A stretch of DNA of 64,000 nucleotides, from the NCBI GenBank assembly GCA_016706365.1, contig JADJJU010000019.1, forward strand, positions 1 through 64,000. The letters are read 5' to 3'. Shown one piece after another: positions 34,372 to 42,196 of this stretch (position 1 is its first letter; every line of letters begins with the position of its first letter). A program made the position numbers and the translations under genes. The DNA is from Saprospiraceae bacterium (GTDB lineage: Bacteria > Bacteroidota > Bacteroidia > Chitinophagales > Saprospiraceae). The notes under the pieces were generated by a model that was not told the DNA's origin, made no database searches, and was given only the letters and a program-made list of their open reading frames with translations.

Positions 34372-37332
34372 CTACATTTTTATGAAACGTGCTCTTTGCA
34401 TCACTTTGTCATCCTGAATGACTTGAATCGTATAAAATCCGGGTGGTAAATCAGCAATTCTCAGCTTGTGAGTAAGATTGTTGTCATTCCATAGGCCTGA
34501 GTTCAGTATCTGTCCATTTATATGAATGATATTCCATCTTTGTTGGCCACTGAATTGCATTTCAGATAAAACATTTATTTCATCTCCGGCAGGGTTTGGA
34601 AAAACCGATAGTGTTTTTAAATATGGTTGAGTATCACTCGTGGAAGTACTTAAAGGATCAATGGTTATATCTGCAAATGCAAAATCCCGGCAGCCGGCAA
34701 TATCAGTCACCTCCAAAACCACCTGATAATTACCTTCTGCAGCATATTCGTGAGAAGGTGCATCAGAACCACTGAAATTTCCATCTCCAAAATTCCAGCG
34801 ATATGTTATTGCATCTTCCGATTCGTTAATAAATGAAACCCTTTGTCTTTCTTCATGATTGATACTGAATTCTGCCTTTAATTCACTGGACTTGTCTCTT
34901 AAGTCAAATGTAAATGGAACCCTGGCACAGGGAGACTGGAATTGCAAAATTAAATTATAGAAAAATCCATAGTGATAAGGCATTTCACTTCCTGGAATTC
35001 CTGATATTATAGTTCCTATTCCTTGTATATCCATAGAAATTCCTGCAAGATCATAAAATGTTTCAGCCAACAGATTTCTTCCAAACTTGTGTTCCAGAGT
35101 ATACCTTCCTGGTTCTAAATCAACATTAAATTCCAGAGTGTTTTTCCCGGGACTGAGTCTCTTATTAATTTCTTTAACACTCTTACCATTTGAATCTAAC
35201 AGGTAAATAATTCTAATACCCGATTCTTCCGCATAGCAATCCAATGAAACCAATTTCACATGATGGAAAAGCTCAAACTGGATTCCACCTCCTTTAAATG
35301 TCTCAACCAACTGAGCGCCTTCCCCCGGCTCCGGCGCTCCAAGTGATTCTCTAGTCTCCCAGTCAGCATAGATCGTGAGATTTCCAGCATCCTGATTTGG
35401 AAAATGAACAGGTTCATTTCCCTTACCCAGAAAATCTGATCCTTTATCAGAACCATACCACAACAAATCAGCACCTTCCACCTGGACAGGAAGGATAATT
35501 CTGCTGTCATCGCAAAGCAAGTCCGGCATGTCATCTGTAAGGACAATCTTCTTAGTCTCCATCTTCATGTGAGTCAGATCAAGCCGCTCATAATTATTCA
35601 GCATCCGGGTTTCAGCATCATGGACAAGTTGCACACTTAGGACCACAGATTGGCGAAACATATCAGGCAACTCAGTCAGAATAATTGTATCTCTGAATTG
35701 AGCATTGGCTGCAATAGTATTATTTCTTTCTGCACTTATCATAATATTGCCATCTTGATCAGTTAATGACAAGGAATAATCTGAAATATCCAGTGTTCCG
35801 TTATTACTCAGATCAACATACAGAACAGCCTCATTGAGACAAGGGTCGACCTTGACAGTACTTTTATCAATTCTGATATCATATGGATCCTTAGCAGCTA
35901 CAGGCTGGTGCCCCTGACCGATCAGATAATAATATGCGGCCCTGAGGTCGATAATTCCAGTTCCATATTGGTTGTCTTCACCGGGCATTCCGAGATCTCT
36001 GGCACTGTTATACAATGCATATTTCAGGTCTTCACCACTCAGGTAAGGGAATGCTGATTTAAGCAAAACCAAAGCGCCTGTTGTATGAGGTGACGCCATT
36101 GATGTTCCACTCGCATCTCTGTAACCACCGCCCGGAAATGCGCTGCGTACATCTACTCCCGGTGCTGATACTTCAGGTTTGATCGCAAGTGAGCCCTCAA
36201 AATTTTCACAATAAGTAGGCCCTACACTCGAAAATCCGGCAACAGTAAGATTATTGATATTACCGTTGACAGCCCCTACAGAAAAAACATTTACTAAGCT
36301 TTGAACCACAACTGCCGGAGCCAAAACTGTCTGTGAGGAAGGGCCGGAATTACCTGCAGCGAATACCACAGCTATCCCAGCTGCTTCAGTAGCCAGATAT
36401 ATTTGAGCATAAAAATCTTCGCAGTAATAAGTGTCAGGATCAGTATAGCCCCATGAGTTATTAACTGCATCCGGCATATCATCTGTCGTGTTTGGATTAT
36501 CATCGGGATCCATTGACCATTGAAATGTAGAAATCACATCGTGATTGAGACAGAAAATATCTGCTCCCATCCACAACGCATCAAATGCCACACCAATAGT
36601 ATCATTGAGATGTCTGTCGATCCCTACCACAGTCCCTGTCACGTGAGTACCATGGGATTGGCAGTCTTTCGGAGGCTCATTTCCAAATGGATTAAACCAA
36701 CTTTGTTTTTGCGGGAAATAATTTCCGGCATAGTTTCTGTCCAGCGATTCATGTTTCGGATCCACTCCCGTATCTACAATCCAAGCCTTTCTTCCATACC
36801 CCGTATATCCAAGCTCCCACATGAATGGTGCATTGATGGCTTTGAGTCCTTTCTCACTGGAACCCGCCCTTGCAGATGATTCTCTTGCTTGCACAGGCTC
36901 AGGCAGAAGTGAAGGCGCAGGCATGAAATCAATAACTTTGACTTGCTGCATATCGGCCAGTTCATTTATCAGATCTGAATCAGCTTCAACACCCAGGGCA
37001 TTTATTATCCACCAGGATTTGATATTTTTTACTTCTCTTGTATTCAGGAAAGAAAAAAGCTCAGCTTGCGTATTTCCAGCCAGCTGCCTAAGCCTGTTAT
37101 TAACTATAATAGCCCTTTCAGTGACATTTACTTTATTGATTCTGAATGAATCCAGAAGTGCTTCCAGGTCTACCTGCTCCTCCAACATCACTACTACTGT
37201 GTGAGTCTGATTACCCCTGGATTGCATGGCTTCGAGTACACGAGGTGAAATCTTATGCTGATTCTGAGCCTGGAGACAAAGTGGGAGAAATATGCTGAAA
37301 ATAAGAGCCAGAAGGCCGCCGGATTTTATCAT
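34372..37332 (-). CDS. S8 subtilisin-like serine protease with PKD and T9SS sorting domains
   Basis: About 986 residues from the ATG at 37332; an upstream ATG at 37362 would overlap the preceding gene. Signal peptide (GGLLALIFSIFLPLCLQAQ), a prodomain-like segment (35-150), then the protease with its triad in AWIVDTGVDPKHES (Asp), CQSHGTHVTG (His) and GTSMASPHTTGA (Ser), plus oxyanion Asn in AAGNSGP. Then beta domains, a PKD domain (ITYRWNFGDGNFSG) and a C-terminal sorting domain (LSVFPNPAGDEINV ... PPGFYTIQVI). It is exported by the type IX system, surface-bound or released. Preceded 11 bp upstream by a radical SAM gene. Confidence 0.93.
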   Translation of the reverse strand: MIKSGGLLALIFSIFLPLCLQAQNQHKISPRVLEAMQSRGNQTHTVVVMLEEQVDLEALLDSFRINKVNVTERAIIVNNRLRQLAGNTQAELFSFLNTREVKNIKSWWIINALGVEADSDLINELADMQQVKVIDFMPAPSLLPEPVQARESSARAGSSEKGLKAINAPFMWELGYTGYGRKAWIVDTGVDPKHESLDRNYAGNYFPQKQSWFNPFGNEPPKDCQSHGTHVTGTVVGIDRHLNDTIGVAFDALWMGADIFCLNHDVISTFQWSMDPDDNPNTTDDMPDAVNNSWGYTDPDTYYCEDFYAQIYLATEAAGIAVVFAAGNSGPSSQTVLAPAVVVQSLVNVFSVGAVNGNINNLTVAGFSSVGPTYCENFEGSLAIKPEVSAPGVDVRSAFPGGGYRDASGTSMASPHTTGALVLLKSAFPYLSGEDLKYALYNSARDLGMPGEDNQYGTGIIDLRAAYYYLIGQGHQPVAAKDPYDIRIDKSTVKVDPCLNEAVLYVDLSNNGTLDISDYSLSLTDQDGNIMISAERNNTIAANAQFRDTIILTELPDMFRQSVVLSVQLVHDAETRMLNNYERLDLTHMKMETKKIVLTDDMPDLLCDDSRIILPVQVEGADLLWYGSDKGSDFLGKGNEPVHFPNQDAGNLTIYADWETRESLGAPEPGEGAQLVETFKGGGIQFELFHHVKLVSLDCYAEESGIRIIYLLDSNGKSVKEINKRLSPGKNTLEFNVDLEPGRYTLEHKFGRNLLAETFYDLAGISMDIQGIGTIISGIPGSEMPYHYGFFYNLILQFQSPCARVPFTFDLRDKSSELKAEFSINHEERQRVSFINESEDAITYRWNFGDGNFSGSDAPSHEYAAEGNYQVVLEVTDIAGCRDFAFADITIDPLSTSTSDTQPYLKTLSVFPNPAGDEINVLSEMQFSGQQRWNIIHINGQILNSGLWNDNNLTHKLRIADLPPGFYTIQVIQDDKVMQRARFIKM

Positions 37333-37343
37333 ACGATTATTTT

Positions 37344-38387
37344 TTATGCCCAGATAGTGCAACCTTCAGAGCAATTTTTGCAAATATCTATATTCTTTCG
37401 CCCTTTTAATAAGTTCGAACGAAATTGTTTATAAGGTTCTCCCTTCCATATCGATTTGAAACTATCTTGTTTTAAATCTCCCATTTTATATTGGGCATCT
37501 TTGTCGAAGCAACACGGCACCACACGGCCATCCCAGGTTACAACTGCGCCTTGCCATAATCGCCAGCATTGATTGCTAAGTTCATGCTTGGGCATCCATG
37601 TTCCATCAGCACCCTGTTTGTATCTCGAATATTTTATTTGCTCAGGGATGAGCGGATTACCATACTCATAATCATACACTTGTGCTGTTTTTAGCCTCAC
37701 AGCATCAGCGCCTATATCTTTCGCCCATTGTTCCAGACCCGGTACTTCATGTTCATTAGGTTTGACCACCAGATACTGAATGATAATGTAGGGATGTGCA
37801 GATTTCAGCTTCTTCTTCCAGCGGACTACATTTTTTATTCCTTCGATTACCTTGTCCAATTTACCCTGTATCCGATATTGCTCATATGTTTCCTGCGTAA
37901 GACCATCCACAGAAATGATCAGTCTGTCCAATCCTGATTTTATGATTTGCTCTGATATTGAATCACTTAAAAAGTGTCCGTTAGTCGATGTGATAGTATA
38001 GATTTTTTTCTCATGAGCATAGGCTACCATTTTCAGGAAATCAGGATTGATAAATGGCTCACCCTGAAAATAAAACATCAGCGTACACATATCTTTATAT
38101 ACTTCATCCACAATCTGTGAAAAAAAATCTTTTTTTAGATTACCGGTGGGTCGTGTAAACTGACGAAGGCCGCTCGGGCATTCCGGGCATCTGAGGTTAC
38201 ATGCAGTGGTTGGTTCTATAGAAATGGAAGAAGGCATCCCATAATGATACGCTTTGGAGCTGATCCTGGACAGGTGAAAGGAGACGTAAATTTTACCGAG
38301 ATTGATTAATTTACGGAAGCTGATTGTTCTGACAAAGCGCATACCATCATTGAGTCTGGCTCCAAACTGACGCGTGAATAGGTGCAT
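37344..38387 (-). CDS. Radical SAM / SPASM-domain protein
   Basis: 347 residues. The radical SAM motif is CNLRCPECP (CxxxCxxC) near residue 60, followed by a barrel with YFQGEPFINPDFL and RLIISVDGLTQETYEQYR. The C-terminal SPASM region has Cys in NQCWRLW, RVVPCCFDKDAQYKMGDL and ICKNCSEGCTIWA for auxiliary clusters. SPASM enzymes modify peptides or proteins, though Bacteroidota have many with unknown substrates. No small precursor-like gene is visible beside it. It ends 11 bp before the S8 protease start, suggesting an operon. Confidence 0.9.
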   Translation of the reverse strand: MHLFTRQFGARLNDGMRFVRTISFRKLINLGKIYVSFHLSRISSKAYHYGMPSSISIEPTTACNLRCPECPSGLRQFTRPTGNLKKDFFSQIVDEVYKDMCTLMFYFQGEPFINPDFLKMVAYAHEKKIYTITSTNGHFLSDSISEQIIKSGLDRLIISVDGLTQETYEQYRIQGKLDKVIEGIKNVVRWKKKLKSAHPYIIIQYLVVKPNEHEVPGLEQWAKDIGADAVRLKTAQVYDYEYGNPLIPEQIKYSRYKQGADGTWMPKHELSNQCWRLWQGAVVTWDGRVVPCCFDKDAQYKMGDLKQDSFKSIWKGEPYKQFRSNLLKGRKNIDICKNCSEGCTIWA

Positions 38388-38450
38388 GCGGTAAAAATAT
38401 AAAATTAATCAGGTGGTTCAGTTATATACGAAGAAAAACAATTTGGGCAT

Positions 38451-38590
38451 GCCCGCGAGGTAATCTGAAATTGCAATTTTGATTATGCAATTTCAGATTA
38501 CTCGCGGTCGGGCTCTCCGCTTTACTTCACTCCTTCGTCCCTCGTGCTCGCTGCAATCCTCATGCAGTGAGGGTGGGAGAGAAGTGTTGA
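38451..38590. repeat. Long inverted-repeat element with conserved flank (copy 2)
   Basis: A perfect 16-bp stem (38460-38475 and 38486-38501), extended by CGCGA/TCGCG with a one-base bulge, is flanked by GCGGTCGGGCTCTCCGC, CTTTACTTC and CTCGTGCTCGCTGC. The flank matches the element at 7085-7196, but the stem sequence is unrelated. Confidence 0.85.
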
Positions 38591-38804
38591 GGTTTATGAA
38601 AATTACTGCCAAATCGATGAAAATTGACCTTAAAAATGAGCTAAGGAGCCCATATTTATTGAAAAAAAAGTCACATAATTTTTTTTCATATAAAAAAAGG
38701 TTTTATTTTTGGATCGGTTATGGGTGTTTTTGTTTTCAGCCTGGATGTATGTCCGGCACTAAAATTTAAGCGGAAATTATTTATAACCAAAACTTACCTT
38801 ACCG

Positions 38805-38839
38805 GGGAGCACTTCTGCAAAGATACTGCTCCCTTTTTT
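38805..38839 (+). terminator. Terminator-like hairpin
   Basis: GGGAGCA/TGCTCCC stem with a 15-nt loop followed by T6. No gene on the plus strand ends here, so it may belong to a repeat or to an unrecognised transcript. Confidence 0.4.
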
Positions 38840-38908
38840 GTCCGGATCTACATTCCGATTGTTCGGGCAGCAAGCATCGTCTTCTATCCGGCTCCACTCT
38901 TAGCAGCG

Positions 38909-38969
38909 GTGACGCCAGTCTGCTTGGCCTGTAAGGGAGTGACGTTTTCTTTTATTTCCAAAGGTGACA
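38909..38969 (+). repeat. Degenerate hairpin array I (GTGAC subfamily)
   Basis: GTGACG at 38909 and 38939 and GTGACA at 38964. The segments between them keep only weak complementarity (for example TTTTC..AAAAG-like ends), so this looks like a decayed copy. Confidence 0.6.
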
Positions 38970-39039
38970 GCTAGTGCTCAAAACGAGAAAGCACTTTAAA
39001 TGCAGAACTTTAGATCTACTTCGGTGTTCTTAAGCTTGC

Positions 39040-39180
39040 TGTCTGGCTGTTTTCTCGTAGGGGGCATCCTGCGGGCACCTTCACAACTCACACCGGCTGT
39101 TCGCCAAAGGCTAGTGGCTACAAGCGGCTTTTCGGTGGCTGTTCGGCCAGCCAAAAGCCAAAAGCTAACTGCCGGCTGTT
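39040..39180 (-). repeat. AACAGCC/heptamer units ending next to the polyprenyl synthase stop
   Basis: On the minus strand AACAGCC at 39174-39180 lies 1 bp after the stop of the neighbouring gene. Heptamers follow (CTTTTGG twice), then AACAGCC, a second set (CCACTAG, CCTTTGG), and two more AACAGCC-like motifs near 39090 and 39045. Confidence 0.8.
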
Positions 39181-39181
39181 C

Positions 39182-40156
39182 TCACTTCTTCCGATCCGTC
39201 ACAAATTGTATCAAATCCCGCATAGATTGAAGCGCCGGATTTTCAGGGAAGGAATTTAAAATGGTAAATGCTTCTTCGCGATATCTGTTCATCACAGTGG
39301 TCGCATATTCCATTCCGCCACTTTTCAGAACAAACTGAATCACTTCAGCGACGCTTTTAGCGTCCTCATTTTTATTTTTAATAAGGTACATGATCCTCCG
39401 CTTTTGATCATTGGGAGCATTTTCCAGGGCCCAAATTAATGGCAGGGTAAGTTTCTTTTCTTTGATATCAATGCCCAGTGGTTTCCCGATATCAGCAGTA
39501 CCATAGTCAAACAAATCGTCTTTAATCTGGAAGGCAATTCCAATTTTCTCACCGAATAATTTCATTTTAGCAATAACCTCAGCTTCTGTACCGGATGAAG
39601 CAGCACCGACTCCACATGCTGCGGCAATTAGGGAAGCTGTTTTCTGCCGAATTATTTCGTAATAAATATCTTCCTTGATATCAAGGCGTCTTGCCTTTTC
39701 AATTTGCAATAACTCGCCCTCACTCATTTCTTTGACCGAATCAGAAAGCAATTCCAGCATGTGATATTGCTTATTCTGCACTGCCAATAAAAGCCCCCTT
39801 GAAAGTAAAAAATCCCCTACAAGGACTGCAATTTTATTTTTCCACAATGCATTTATAGAGAAAAACCCTCTTCTCTCAAAAGAATCGTCCACCACATCAT
39901 CATGCACGAGCGTTGCTGTATGGAGCAATTCCACCATCGATGCTCCTGTATAAGTATGCTCAGTAATTCCGCCACAGATGGCTGCTGACAAAAACACAAA
40001 CATAGGTCTTACCTGCTTGCCTTTCCTCTTTACAATATAATAGGTAATCTTGTCGAGAAGGGGAACGTGACTCTTCATGGAAGCCTTGAAATGCTTCTCA
40101 AAAAGATTGAGTTCCTCCTGTATGGGCCTTTGTATTTCTTCTAATCTGACAGACAT
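39182..40156 (-). CDS. Polyprenyl diphosphate synthase (IspB-like)
   Basis: 324 residues. A trans-prenyltransferase that extends farnesyl/geranyl diphosphate to a long chain, probably the menaquinone side chain. The first Asp-rich motif is LVHDDVVDDSFERRG and the second QIKDDLFDYG. Conserved GKQVRPMFVFLSAA at the start and KKLTLPLIWALE in the second half support the family. The chain length cannot be read with certainty. Single gene; a repeat unit begins 1 bp after its stop codon. Confidence 0.93.
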   Translation of the reverse strand: MSVRLEEIQRPIQEELNLFEKHFKASMKSHVPLLDKITYYIVKRKGKQVRPMFVFLSAAICGGITEHTYTGASMVELLHTATLVHDDVVDDSFERRGFFSINALWKNKIAVLVGDFLLSRGLLLAVQNKQYHMLELLSDSVKEMSEGELLQIEKARRLDIKEDIYYEIIRQKTASLIAAACGVGAASSGTEAEVIAKMKLFGEKIGIAFQIKDDLFDYGTADIGKPLGIDIKEKKLTLPLIWALENAPNDQKRRIMYLIKNKNEDAKSVAEVIQFVLKSGGMEYATTVMNRYREEAFTILNSFPENPALQSMRDLIQFVTDRKK

Positions 40157-40339
40157 ACTTCCTGTATAAGTCGCTAAGGTATTTAAATTACTTATTCAAC
40201 ACAACCGAAGCCATAACAAGCCAAATCCCTTTTCGTTGAATCCATCTTCAAATTGCTGATTTCTATCCTGATTGCTGAAAAAATGCGGCTATTAAACAAC
40301 TGAAAATTCCTGAGTTATGGAAGCTGCTTAATTTTTCCC

Positions 40340-40347
40340 TATTTTTG
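40340..40347 (+). promoter_or_regulatory. Candidate -7 box of the DUF6427 gene
   Basis: TATTTTTG, 16 bp before the proposed start; it matches TAnnTTTG. No clear -33 element. Confidence 0.4.
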
Positions 40348-40363
40348 CATCAAATATTTCTCC

Positions 40364-41344
40364 TTGCTGGAACTATTCCGTAAGAACACATTACTAAACA
40401 ACACCCTGTTGTTGCTTTACACATTCTGTGTCAGGGCTGTCTTTATTTTCAACAGGGATCTGCCTTGTGATCCCGATGGAGGTGTTTTGTTTGAATATGT
40501 AAAATCATTATTTGTTCAGGGAGGACTGGGGGAAGTTCTTTTTGCCACTTTTCTCATTTTTATTCAGGCAACATTACTCAATAGAATTTGTGGTGTAAAT
40601 AAGATCACCAGGGAAAATTCTCTTTTACCGGGATTATTTCTGGTGCTTTTAAGCAGCTTGTCTGTGTCTTTTTTAGCACTAAGTCCTATCATGCTGGCTA
40701 ATTTCTTTTTATTGATTGCCATTCATAATTTTTTCCTCTCTTCAAAAGAGTCAGGAACTGCTTCCCGGATTTTCAATACCGGATTTTTTACCAGCGTTGC
40801 AGCATTTTGCTTTCAGCCATATCTGATTTTTTTATTGGTCTTTTTCGTAGGTATGGCCATGCTCAGGTCTTTCAAATGGATCGAATGCATTCAGATGCTC
40901 ACAGGAATCTTTGTTCCCTATTTACTTTTATTTATTTATGGATTTGTATTTGACCAAATTCCACAGATTATCACTCTTCAATGGTATAATCAATGGCAAA
41001 TAATAAATTCATTTGCAAGTATCAGCTGGCATGTATTTATTCCATTTGGATATTATCTGATTTCACTATTATTTGGTTTGATGAGCTATAGTGGCTTGAT
41101 TTTCAGACAAAATGTGCAGGCAAGAAGAAAAATCAATCTAATGTATTTCATAACGCTCATGAGTGGAATCGTCATTTGGTTTCAAAGTGAATTGCGCTGG
41201 TCTGATATACAATCAGCTATCATTCCACTGGCTTTTTTGATGGGTGCTTTTCTTCAGATAGTGAAAAACAAATTACTTAGCGAGCTGATTCATTTAATAT
41301 TCTTGTCAGGAGTGTTATTTTTGCATTATTATTTTTCAGCATAA
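40364..41344 (+). CDS. DUF6427-like integral membrane protein
   Basis: 326 residues with about eight hydrophobic segments and few charged residues. The start MLELFRKNTLLNNTLLLL, from a TTG codon, and RDLPCDPDGGVLFEYV fit a Bacteroidota membrane family annotated as DUF6427, sometimes linked to gliding. No function can be inferred. It lies 11 bp before purQ and is probably co-transcribed with it, though a functional link is not obvious. Confidence 0.7.
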   Translation: MLELFRKNTLLNNTLLLLYTFCVRAVFIFNRDLPCDPDGGVLFEYVKSLFVQGGLGEVLFATFLIFIQATLLNRICGVNKITRENSLLPGLFLVLLSSLSVSFLALSPIMLANFFLLIAIHNFFLSSKESGTASRIFNTGFFTSVAAFCFQPYLIFLLVFFVGMAMLRSFKWIECIQMLTGIFVPYLLLFIYGFVFDQIPQIITLQWYNQWQIINSFASISWHVFIPFGYYLISLLFGLMSYSGLIFRQNVQARRKINLMYFITLMSGIVIWFQSELRWSDIQSAIIPLAFLMGAFLQIVKNKLLSELIHLIFLSGVLFLHYYFSA

Positions 41345-41355
41345 TCCCCTTATCA

Positions 41356-42072
41356 ATGAAATTTGGCGTTGTTACTTTCCCAGGATCCAATTGTGATCAC
41401 GATATGTTATATATGTGCGGGCAGGTCATGCAAAGAGAAGCGATTCCTTTGTGGCACAAGGATACAAGCCTCGATGCATTTGATCTGAACGACTGTATTA
41501 TACTCCCCGGTGGATTTTCATTCGGCGATTATCTAAGATGTGGAGCCTTAGCCAGATATTCTCCTATTATGCAATCTGTGATCGAGTTTGCCAATAATGG
41601 TGGATATGTTGTAGGTATTTGCAATGGATTCCAGATATTATGCGAATCAGGACTGCTCCCGGGAGTACTACTGAGAAATACAAATCAAAAATTTATTTGT
41701 CAAAATACATACCTTCTACCAGACAATCAGGATTCGCCCATGACGTCCCGGTTGGATCCTAAGCAGGCTTTGAAAATTCCTATCGCACATGCTGAAGGGC
41801 GCTTCCACGCAGATGAAGCAACTCTGGACCAACTGGAAAACAATAATCAAGTCCTTTTCAGGTATTGCTCAGCTGATGGGGTTGTTACTGAAAAGCACAA
41901 TCCAAATGGAGCCCTGAGAAATATTGCGGGCATCAGTAATGCTGCCAGAAATGTAATGGGAATGATGCCACATCCTGAAAGAGCAGCTGAATCTGACTTG
42001 CATAATTCTGATGGATTCAGGATTTTTGATTCCCTCATTCAGTCTATTGAAACTGAAGTGCTTATTTCATAA
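41356..42072 (+). CDS. purQ: Phosphoribosylformylglycinamidine synthase glutaminase subunit PurQ
   Basis: 238 residues. A class I glutamine amidotransferase that supplies ammonia to PurL in purine synthesis. N-terminus FGVVTFPGSNCDHD, DCIILPGGFSFGDYLRCGA, the nucleophile Cys in VGICNGFQIL, and the His/Glu pair in MMPHPERAAE. Length is normal. The standalone PurQ implies a separate PurL and PurS elsewhere, since many Bacteroidota instead use one large PurL. Confidence 0.95.
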   Translation: MKFGVVTFPGSNCDHDMLYMCGQVMQREAIPLWHKDTSLDAFDLNDCIILPGGFSFGDYLRCGALARYSPIMQSVIEFANNGGYVVGICNGFQILCESGLLPGVLLRNTNQKFICQNTYLLPDNQDSPMTSRLDPKQALKIPIAHAEGRFHADEATLDQLENNNQVLFRYCSADGVVTEKHNPNGALRNIAGISNAARNVMGMMPHPERAAESDLHNSDGFRIFDSLIQSIETEVLIS

Positions 42073-42196
42073 AATGATATGATAATTCTTAGTTATTGTT
42101 AAGTTAAACAGTACCCGCAATAACCCAATATCATATTTACAGCTGTTACTTTTACAGCATTATTCGATTAAATGATTTTGATCAATTATTCTTACC

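Noticed and set aside
38479..39230. Three consecutive open frames between the radical SAM and polyprenyl synthase genes
   Set aside because: They cover the inverted repeat, a decayed hairpin array and AACAGCC units; composition is that of repeats. They are also not RiPP precursors.
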